Shown: positions 47,139-59,100 of the stretch, in pieces | Layout of the letters: each line of letters begins with the position of its first letter | Numbering within the stretch: position 1 is the first letter of the stretch | Assembly (NCBI RefSeq): GCF_963676685.1 | Contig: NC_092345.1 | Span: 46,645,838 to 46,709,837, forward strand | DNA from: Mytilus edulis | Lineage: Eukaryota > Mollusca > Bivalvia > Mytilida > Mytilidae | DNA: 64,000 bases | Reading direction: 5' to 3' | Program-made: the position numbers and the translations under genes | Notes under the pieces: generated by a model | Told to the model about the DNA's origin: nothing | Databases searched by the model: none | What the model saw: only the letters and a program-made list of their open reading frames with translations

Positions 47139-50100
47139 CTGAAAGAAGACAAAAAACATTCATGAAAAGCACAAACATTTGTTCTGTATTTATATTATTC
47201 ATGAAAGATCATTATTATTCCTGGGATACCAGTTTTCTTGAATATAGGTTAACCATCAATATAAAAGATCGACCAAATACAAAATTTCTAGACTTGTATA
47301 TATGATATTAATTTTCAATGAAAAACAAATGAATCAGCAGTTAAAGTACTCGGCCAACAATAACTGCTGTTTATGAAACTATGTTTAAGAAACAAATAAA
47401 AATTAAAAGTGATTTTGACATGATCAATCAAAGATTCAACTTATACATAAGTAAGAACTCTTAAAAATTAATATTTACTTGTGTAAGTAAATTTGTCCAG
47501 TTTTAAATTTTCTTTTCAATGTTCATAAGTACTTTATTTTCTGCTTCTACAAAAAGGTTCTTTAGATGCAATTAAAAAGACTAATATTTTCCACGTGAGG
47601 CCAAAACCAGCCACAATAAGAAAGATAAGCATAAGCACTACAAAATTGTATGCTTAAATTTAATTTCGTGCCTTACAAACATTGAAAATTTTAAATTGTA
47701 CATTGTGATGACAAAATTTTCAAGTATAGTTCTATCTGATTTGTCTAAATATTCTATTACCAATATTTGTAAATATACAATAAAATTTACATTTAACTCG
47801 TAAGAATGGGTTGGATGTTTACAAATAATATTTCTATAGCTGATATATTTTTCAAGCTCTTATTCAATCAGATGGATCACTTTTAAAGGGTATTAAAATC
47901 AGGAACCTGTTGTTCAGTGGTTGTTGTTTGTTGATGTGGTTCATATAAAATGTTTCTCATTTCTTATATAGATTAATAGACCATTGTTTCTAGTTTGAAT
48001 TGTTTTACACTAGTCATTTTGAGGTTTTTTATAGCTTACTTTTCGGCATGAGCCAAGGCTCTGTGTTGAAGGCCGTACTTTGACCTATAATTGTTTACTC
48101 TTTACACATTGTGAAATGGATGGAGAGTTGTCTCATTGGCACTCATACCACATCTTCTTATCAACTAATCATTTACTAATGTACTGTGCATATATACATT
48201 TCAGGTATCAGTCATCCTTATAATTAAAAGATATTAACTAGGAAGATGTTGACTCTCATTCCCTTATATCTATTAACAAGTTCTTGTAGACTTTGAAAAC
48301 ATAAGTACTTACTGCCGACTGAAGAAGATTCCTGCGTACTTTGTCTGACTTGAATGCTATTGAAACATCAATTTCTAATCCTTTCTGTTTGCTCTGCCAT
48401 GGCAAGCATACAGGTGATGTACTGAAAAATTGGAAATATCCTAAAAAGGCTATTCAATTTAAAAGGACATGAAATTGTATAAATGGATTTCTAAAACACC
48501 TAAAGAACTCAAACTTTTGGCAAGTGCGCAGGTTTAATGTGTATACAATCATAAATCACCCCTGATGTTACAGTTCAGCAAAGAACAATAAATTCTTCAA
48601 TCACTAAATCTAAATCATTTTAAGTGATAATACTCATAGGTTATACACAGACATGAACCCCACCTCTTTTCTAAGTATGTTATTGTTGGGTAAATAGTCT
48701 TTAATATTTTAATCTTTTCACTTATTTGCTATGTTATTGATAGATGCCAAGGCTGATCCATGTCTTCAAAGGCAGTTAAACATTAAACATAAATATCAAC
48801 CATTTGATTTCCTTTTATGAATCTTACCACTGTGAAGGCATAAAACATTTAAAGTTTTTGCCTTTTTCTTTGTAGGACATCATCACCTCATGATTGACCT
48901 GACCAGTGTGAGGCAACATGACCATAGGTGCAGGTGGTGGTATTCTTACTCGTAGACCAAAGCAAGGTTTACCCATAGGCTTCTTTCTATTCTCCTTCTG
49001 ATTAGTGAATCTGTAAAAATAGTTCATGGACATGGTGAATTCATCAAGATAGAAGACTTCACAACTCAATTCAGATGGTCCCATTGAAAGATGAAAAACA
49101 TTGTATGTCAGAGGAGAATCTTATCTGAATTCTTAAAATACTTGTTAAGTTATTTTGTACATGAACTTGGCTGTTTGTTTCTTGTTTGAATTGTTTTACA
49201 TTTGTCATTTTGAGGCCTTTTATAGCTAAATATTCAGTATGAGCTTTATTCAATGTTGAAGGCTGTATGGTGACCTATAGTTTTTATTTTTTGTGTCTTT
49301 TGAGTTCTCTCATTGACAATCATACCACATCTTCGTTTTGTATATATTAAATGACAAACCAATATCAGTTCATAACTAGTTTAGTAACTCTTTAATTGTT
49401 CATTTTTTTATTAGAAATAATTCTTTCATGTTTATTTTTAACAAGGTATACATTTCATTTGTTTATTTTCATATACAGAGCTTCAGCTATGTGTACAATA
49501 ATGAATATTGACAAAAATTTAAAATGAAGTGCCTACCTATTTTATAAGAGCACAGAGAATGCTTTGAAAGAAATTTTATACATCACATTGCATTTTCATT
49601 TGCCTTACACAAAATGCTTTTTTCAATAAGAGACCTTTAAGTTATTTTTTCAGGTTCATAAAAAAGATTGATAACAAGGTTCATTTGAGGTAACATTATA
49701 CATGTATTTATTCACTTACCTTGATTTATATCCGTTCAAAGAGTTAACAACTTTTTCACGTATATTGTCTTTGTCAGCTGACAACTAGAAGTGGAATGAT
49801 AAGAGTTTATAAAGCGGCAACATAGTAAATTATTAGTTTCCATAAACTATAACAACAATTTTCAAAAGGGATGGAGTGCATAAATTTCGTTAAATTAAAC
49901 ATGGTTTCATATTATTTCTGTGCAGTAACAATAAGGCACACAGAGTTGTTATACAAGTCACCATGGTATTCTTTAAATCTTGAATTAGGATAAACTTCCT
50001 TTATTATATACTGTAAATTCAGAAATTATTGTGATGTTTTTATTATTGCAAAAAATGCAACGCAGTTATAATCACAATAATTTAAAACTTGCATTTTGAA

Positions 50101-53100
50101 ATTATTTATATGAATTTTATAGGTTTTTTTCTCAATATCGCATAAATTTAAATCTCATTCTAGTCTAAAATTACAAAATCGCAATAATAAATGCATGTAA
50201 TAATTTCTGAATTTACAGTAACAGGTCATAGTTCATATGTCATGTATGTAATTTACATTTCCTTCATTCATGAATTTTGAATGTTTACTGGAAGTCTGGA
50301 ATCAGTGTTCATTCTAATATTCATGTATTTAAAGAAAATCTAACATTTTACAAAATTCGTAAAAAATCGATCAGCAGCCTTTGCCATCATCACATCAAAA
50401 TTTTTAAGAAAGCCATCACCAGTAGAACTTTAATGAAACTAAAGTGAAATATTATAGCTACAAGAACATCACAGATGTATTTTATCTTATATCATTGGGA
50501 TTCCTGAATTTGTTGTGAAAAAATATTGAAAATTCATACTGTAACAAATTTAAAGAATTTTTTGTGTGTTGGAAAATGTTGTATATTTCAACATAAATAA
50601 GTAGATAACACTTACAGAATTTACTTGTAGATTTTCCAAATTACTTGTGATGAATTCTACAATGGTATCAACATCAAAGAATTTGTTCCATCTGCCTTCT
50701 ATTGTTAGGTTGTATAGAGTTAAGTGTACAACATCCACCCTGTAAATAGTCAAAAACAAGCATGAAGCATAATGTTCAAAGGCATCAAAGGCAAGTTCAG
50801 TGCAATATTGCAACATTGGAATGCAAAAACCATTTGGAAAATCAAAATTACATTTCGTGATTATTTGTTTGATACTGTGCTGGTGCTTTTTCACAATTTT
50901 TTTTGGGGGGTATAAATACATTTCCAAAGGACAAAAGTCCACCCAAAAAAAATCCACTTTGTTTGAATTCATGCAATTTTTCATATATTTTATATTTCCA
51001 ATGTGAACAATGTCCATAAAATTCAATAGGTAGTCTTTATAACATAATGGAGACATTGTTGGATGCATCATATCACTATTGGAAAAATAAATAGGGAATG
51101 GACACAGATGATGCCCCTTCTTGCATATAACATTATATAGGGACAGTAAAAGTCACGCTTCTCAAATTTCTATTTGATCTGATTTATGTGGTAAGGGCTA
51201 TTCCAGAAAAAAATGTATGGGGGGGTTGGAAGGCACATTATATTAATAATACATGGGTGATGGGTATCAGCAACTTTTCACACTATAACGCACTATAATT
51301 CTCAATTACAATTGTCTGGGTGGCGGGTGCTGACAAAAACTGCCTTCCAACCCCCCAACCCCCCCCCATACATTTTTTTCTGGAATAGCCCTAATAAGCA
51401 TTGTGTATAAGTTTCATACCATTTGGTTGCAGCCAACTTAGGTAAAGAATGGAAATGAAAAATTCAGCATTTTTTCCATTTGTAAATGTACACGGCTCTG
51501 GTACAGTAAAAGTGACACCACACAAAAATTGAAACTTGATCTGTTTTGTGGTAATAAGCATTGTGTATGAGTTTCATAACATTTGGTTGAGGCAAACTCA
51601 AGTTAGAGAATGGAAACCAATTTCGGGATGTATGGATGGATGGACAAGGGAAAACTTAACACTTTCACTACTGATTTTATTTTTTCCGCGGGTTTCTGTG
51701 GCCGAGGCAAATTTGCACGCTCAGATTCCCCAGCCTGAATTAATTTCGTGACCGGCGCTTCAAGAAAAGTTGCAAATTGAAAAACGTGCTGTAACTCGAG
51801 AACGCAGTCTCAGATCGCCTAAACAACTGATACAGAAGTTCAAAAGGTTGCTCTGTAAAAGATTTTCCTAGTGAATTAAAATTAAAACAAAAAATAATGT
51901 CTTTACAATGCTTGAAAGATCGATTTTTGTTACCTTTTTAGCTCAATGCTGCCAAAATGTCGACATTCGGATGTACTTTTTTACGTTAAAAATGTGTTTA
52001 AACGGATATAATTCAGCAAATCATTATAACCGAGTCTTCTTATTTCTCTTATCACTCGTTTTTTGTCATTTAAACATCGTTTATAGCAAAACCGAAGCTT
52101 TTTATCTCTCCTAAATTAACCGTTTGACTTTTCGTTTCCGACCGCCATTTGTATTGATGAAAAGACAACTCTGTCAATCGACGAACGACTACTCGTTTTC
52201 AAAGTGATACATCATGATACGATCATATACTCATATACGGATACCACGGATACGTTGTTGATATTGTAAACACTGGTATTTAAGAGTGTTTAAAAAAACA
52301 AGATATGTTTGTTGTTTCATTTTCCCTGGTAAACATAACAATACTTTATAAAAAAAAAAAAAAAATCTGCTAAAAAAAATTATTTTTGGTTCAATCAGAC
52401 ATAAACGTCTCTGGTTCAATTAGTCCATGCTGCATATTTTAGAAGAATAAAAAAGCAGAATATAGTTGGTCATGATTATCTTTTAAAAGTAGATAAACAA
52501 AATGGATTAATTATTTATCAGGGTCAACCATTTAATATATATAAATATACAAGTATTTTTGTAGTTGGTCTTTTTTTCAAAGGTTTGGTCTTTTTTCAAC
52601 TTCCTCTATTACCATGATTACCAATATGCAACAGCTTTGTTCTAGATTTTCTGATTATGTAATTTGAAAAACTTTTAATCACTGAGTATATAAAATATAT
52701 TAAATTACTATTTTAATTATGATAGATACTTTAGTTATCATATATATGCATGTACATTGTAATCATGTGAAGAATAATCACTTACACAATGAATTTCTAC
52801 TCTCATTACATATGTACACATATCTGTCATATGTTTCATCCTTTCTTGATAATTCAGTGCATTTTCATTTTTCCCATATCAAGTCACAAAACTTTAGATT
52901 TTGATAAAAAATTAAGCAATATTTTCCCATTTATATAATCAGTATTACAATTAATTAAGAGAATTTGATAACTAAATTATGAACTTTCAACAATAAAATT
53001 TTAACAAACAACAAGAACAAATTAAATACAGCAAACTTGACTTCTCTCTTTATTGTTCCAGTTTGAAGGCATGTGTGTGAACTTATGTCTAGTAATGGCC

Positions 53101-56100
53101 TTACCCTGGTTACCCCAGCACAAAATATCTATTTATCAATCCTTTTTACCAGCAAACAAGAAAACTGAAGAAATTTAAGGTTGGATGAATGGTAAATAAT
53201 ATGTAGGCATTACAAATTTAACTATTCCAAGTAAAATGAAATATACTTTTTTGAGCCATTGCAAGGTTTTTTGATAATATCAATAATACTAAATGTATTG
53301 GTCAGCCACCCCTGTTTGAAGAGTAGTCAACAATGGTAAAGGGGTAGTTTAACCTCTTATCTTGCTAACTGGCCAACATTTATTACACATTTAACTTGAC
53401 CAATATATATTATATTAACAAGATTGAGACATTTGTTTTGTTCTTCAGAGTTTCAACTAATGAAACAACAGGTTTAATATTACAGAAAGGATCAACATTT
53501 TGTTTACGTAATCAAGTTTCATTTACTATGATGGTCAGAGAAATGAAGGTACCATAAAATATGGGTATACCTGTTCCTAATCATTGTACAAGAAAATATT
53601 GAGGTGACCATTATTGGATCTTATAACCAATACAACTTAGTAAATGGTATGCAAGACCAAGAAATGCTTTCATTTCTGATTTGTAGCTCCAAGGCATTTT
53701 GTTGTCATTTGGCCTTTGCCTTTGTAGTGAATATGAAAATAGGGAGATGAGGTATGATTGACAATAAGACCACTATCCACCAAAGTTCAAATACAGTGGA
53801 TGTAAGCAATTATAGGCAACCATATGGCCTTCATCAATGAGAAAATCCCATAATGTAAAGTCAGCTATAAAAGGCCCACCAGACATGAGAAATATTAAAC
53901 AATTCGACTGAGAAAACTAACTGCCTATATATATAGCTACATGTTCTTGATTACAAAACAATTAATCTAAAATGAAAATGACAGACATGAACCAACAACA
54001 ACCAGTGAACTACATGCTCCTGACTTGGGACAGGCACATAATGAGTGTGGCAGGGTTAAACGTGTTTGTGAGCGCTCAACCTTTCCCCCTTATCTGGGAT
54101 AGTGACATAACAGCACCTTTAAAAATCAATGGAAAGCTTAAAGTTATCAGTTTTGTTGATTTAGAATGCATTCATGAAAAGGATTATCCATATAAAGTTG
54201 CCCTAAATCTGACACCTCCTTTTCAGTACCCATGACATGACTTAGCCAAATATTCCCACAAGGGGCAAATATATGTGTAGACTTTTTCAACACTACTAAT
54301 CTCATTGTTTGTGCCACCAATTAATATTAACCTCCTGCTCCCCTTTGGCTTCCTCATTATTTGACTCATTATAGCCCTCACTGTCATCTTTCCCCTGCCC
54401 ACCCTGACCAATTCTTAACCTTTCCTCATTAAGTAAGACCTCTTTTCCTGCATTAATAACATCAGTTTTTACTGAACCTGCAAATTCTACATCAGTTTCG
54501 TCTGACGACATTTTCACACTGAAATACTAGCAGACGAAGTTGCACTTCCTAAACTGCTTTCAATTTCGTGCATTGTTCTCCCGTACATTCACAGCCCTAT
54601 CCGCTTATTTCACCCGATACTCAATCAAAGTGTATGTGTCACCCGAGTACCAGCTTTTCAAAGCCATATCTCTGTTCCCTCGAAATCGAGAATTGTTTTT
54701 GCAGCAAAGCCATGAACGCGAAAAAAAACTTACTTGTCTAGTTCCGATTTGTGGGGGGAATAAAAAGATCGCTATCATATTTATTTAAGATATATTGAAC
54801 CATTTATTTTTATTATATAGTTAAAACTACCTAAGAATTATAAAGGGCTTCATCAAAACACAGAAAACAGCTGTACTTCCACTCCTCGTTATCGAGAGGA
54901 GCCATTTTGAAACCCCACATGACCTCAAAACGTGTTTCCGGTTCTAATTTTAGAAAATAAAATTTTCCGATTTGATTTATTTACCTTTCACGATGTTTTT
55001 AATGCTGTTGACGAACTGAAATAATATCCTCAGATATCGTAGATTTTAATTGAAACATTGATTTCAACTGTTAAGAACGTCAAATAGCGTAAAATTGAGA
55101 CTTTTATTGGGACAATATTTATGTATCCTGAAGGATACACTCGCCCTGCGCATCGTGTATCCTCAAGGATACATCCGCCCTGCGCATTGTGTATCCTCAA
55201 GGATACACTCGCCGCGAAAGGGTTAAAGCCCCACGGTCACCTTATATTAATATTAATCAATAAAATCATCATACTAGTCTAACTGAGGTTCATATAACCT
55301 GCATTATTCACCAAACTTACCATTTCAAATCTAGTCTTTTGATGTATTCTGGTCCAGTGTTGCAATGGGAACAAACAAATAAATAAAATCTGTCACCATT
55401 CATCAGAGGGTATTCTAAACATTGTATACAGGCTGGAAAATAAGTAAATTAATAAAGATTGCACAATCAATAAGAAGGTCCTTCAAAAACATAGTAAACT
55501 AGCTATAAATTAATACTGTGAATTTATTATTTTAGCTCGATATCAATTTTCATGGATTTCAAGGGTACAGGTGAATCACATAATTAAATGTTCACTCATA
55601 CATGTGATTCTTCCGGCGGGAGTTAAAATCTCCTGCTTTTCAGACCCTCTTCCGTCCCTCCCGTTAAAATTTGAAATCTTCCACTTTTTCGAAAATGTCA
55701 ACCTCGTAAAATTTTCAATACAAATTTTTCTTTACAAAATCGATAGGGACAAAGAAATAGTCCACGAAACTTGAAATTGATATGGGAAAAGTCAGAGAAA
55801 AACAGAAGTTTCCTGTTGTGTCAAATCGTAAAAAAGTTAAAATCAGCCTGAGGTGTTTAGGATTAAACTGTATATACAACATAAATCAAAGATAATAGGC
55901 ATTTACCTGGTGATCAACTAGCTAGTTAGTGAAATACTGACAAAGGATTAAATTGACTAATTGCACAAGTTGTATAAACAACGATTTATTTGATGCTGTT
56001 GAAAACATGGAACATTTACTGAACCTCAAAGACAAATGAAATCAACTCAAATATAATATTTATGGCTCGTTTTCTATCCAAGCCAATGGAATACCTATGT

Positions 56101-59100
56101 AAGTATAGTTGTCTTGGACTATTCTAAAATTTTAGAATTTGACAAAATGCAAACCGTATTTTATCACAAATACCCCAGCAGCAAATAAAAGAAGACCAAG
56201 TATCTAGCCAAATTCAACTCTGCCTGGAGATCTGATTTCAAATGGTGGAGATCCAGTACCAAGGGTCAAGACCATGCTTACTACACTTCATGCAGAGCTG
56301 ACTATGGTTGCCCTAATGAGTCTGACTGGAACAAACTTATGGAGACAGCTACCAACAGCAAGCCTACAACTCTTTCAATTTAAGACCTTCTGTTACAAGC
56401 ATGTTCAGTAGTGGTACCAAAGTTGACAATGTAGCTTAATCAGAGATACTTTTTGCCAACTATGTATGATGGCTGATCACTTTATCTTGAATTATTCATA
56501 ATGAATAAATATTTGAAAACCCCTAATATCTTTTCTTTTTATTAAGTAAAAATGGATATGCAGGTGTTTAGAGGTATGGAATTATTGTTCTTTTAACCAA
56601 AAAAAGGAAGATATGCATTTTAAACACACAAAAAAACCCATTGCGTACGTCGATAAAAAAGTCAATAAAAAATCTCCAGTTATGAGACCAAAACTCCAGC
56701 TGATAATTTCCAAATCTCCAGTTGTGGCTTGACAACTCTGTCACATGTTATTAATTGGATACTTATAATAAATCAAGGCACAAACTGAATTTGTAAAGTC
56801 TTAGACATACATGTATCATTAGAATCTAATGTCTCTTTTAAGTATATTGTCACATACCTTCATGAAACCATTGTCTACACCTACAGCATTGTAACATCTT
56901 CAGGAACCAGCTGTAAAGAAATGAAAATTAGTTAGTATGATATTCTGTTAAAAGTAGCAAAAGGAGCTATCAAAAATCAATTAAGGATCAAAACTCTTGA
57001 ACGTAAAAAATGATTTTTTTTAAATATCAAACTTGACCTACATATAACAGTTTGAAAAGCTTTGATTGAAAGGTTCTCAACTTATTGAATAGGAATTACT
57101 TTAAATACCCCTTTCCAATCAATGAAGGGCCATAATTCCTGAATAGCAAAAAATGAAATCAATTTTGAACTTGGTTTCAAATTTGTCGTTAATAAAACAT
57201 ATCAACTAGAGGCTCTAAAGAGCCTGTGTCGCTCACCTTGGTCTATGTGATATTAAACAATGGACACAAATGGATTCATGACAAAATTGTGTTTTGGTGA
57301 TGGTGATGTGTTTGTAGATCTTACTTTACTAAACATTGTTGCTGCTTACAATTATCTCTATCTATAACAGTACTTTCTGTGGAAAATGTTATTGAAAATC
57401 TTCAAATTTTAAGAAAATTGTTAAAAATTGACTATGAAGGGCAATAACTCCTTAGGGGGTCAATTGATTATTTTGGTAATACTGACTTATTTTTAGTTCT
57501 TACTTTGCTGTACATTATTGCTGTTTACAGTTTATCTCTATCTATAATAATATTCAAGATAATAACAAACTAGAGGCTCTAAAGAGCCTGTGTCGCTCAC
57601 CTTGGTCTATGTGAATATTAAACAATGGACACAGATGGATTCATGACAAAATTGTGTTTTGGTGATGGTGATGTGTTTGTAAATCTTACTTTACTAAACA
57701 TTCTTGCTGCTTACAATTATCTCTATCTATAACAGTACTTTCTGTGGAAAATGTTATTGAAAATCTTCAAATTTTAAGAAAAATTGTTAAAAATTGACTA
57801 TGAAGGGCAATAACTCCTTAGGGGGTCAATTGACTATTTTGGTCATAGTGACTTATTTTTAGTTCTTACTTTGCTGTACATTATTGCTGTTTACAGTTTA
57901 TCTCTATCTATAATAATATTCAAGATAACAAAAAAAACAGCAAAATTTCCTCAAAATTACCAATTCAGGGGCAGCAACCTAACAACCGATTATCCGATTC
58001 ATCTGAAAATTCCAGGGCAGATAGATCGTGACCTGATCAACAATTTTACTTCCTGTCAGATTTGCTATTAATGCTTTGGTTTTTGAGTTATAAGCCAAAA
58101 ACTGCATTTTACCCCCATGTTCTATTTTTAGCCATGGCGGCCATCTTGGTTTGTTGGCCGAGTTACCGGACACATTTTTTTTAACTAGATACCCCAATTA
58201 TGGCTAAGTTTGGTTAAATTTGGCCCAGTAGTTTCAGAGGAGAAGATTTTTCTAAAAGATTACTAAGATTTACGAAAAATGGTTAAAAATTGACTATAAA
58301 GGGCAATAACTCCTAAAGTGGTCAACTGACCATTTTGGTCATGTTGACTTATTTGTACATCTTACTTTGCTGAACATTATTGCTGTTTAAAGTGTATCTC
58401 TATCTATAATAACATTCAAGATAATAACCAAAAACAGCAAAATTTCCTTAAAATTACAATTTCAGGGCCAGCAACCCAACAACGGAATGTCCGATTCATC
58501 TGAAAATTTCAGGGCAGATAGATCTTGACCTGATGAACAATATTACCCCATGTCAGATTTGCTCTAAATGCTTTGGTTTTTGAGTTATAAGCCAAAAACT
58601 GCATTTTACCCCTATGTTCTATTTTTAGCCATGGCGGCCATCTTGGTTGGTTGGCCGGGTCACCGGACACATTTTTTAAACTAGATACCCCAATGATGAT
58701 TATGGCCAAGTTTGGTTAAATTTGGCCCAGTAGTTTCAGAGGAGAAGATTTTTGTAAAAGTTAACGACGCCGGACGACGACAGACCCTTCGGGCCAGGTG
58801 AGCTAAAAATGTGAAAAGCATTGGCAAATGGGTTTATAAGCTATTGCACACCAACCACATAAAGTGAAATTTTGCAATTGATTAAAGATTGTCATTCTTC
58901 AACAGTAAAAATTAAAATAATCAATATTGAACTTGACCTCCATTTTGTCATCAGTTACACAAATTAATTTCTTGTGTATCTAGTATTTAATATACAGATA
59001 TGTTAGAATCCTGTGACTTTTCTATAAGTCAGTAAATTAATACCTTCCTGGGCCCCCACAATAACAGTAACACTGTTCAACATTTGTCTTGTGCTGAGCA

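Noticed and set aside
46811..47165. Other frames overlapping the Pcl terminal exon (46753-46947, 46811-47032, 46971-47165)
   Set aside because: They are shadows of a strongly supported coding exon in the correct frame.
58509..58709. Minus-strand frames with [20 protein letters not shown] at 57979-58197 and 58509-58709
   Set aside because: The two similar frames are the two tandem modules of the dispersed repeat, and similar sequence is in the 39.8-41.7 kb copy. They are repeat echoes, not a gene family.
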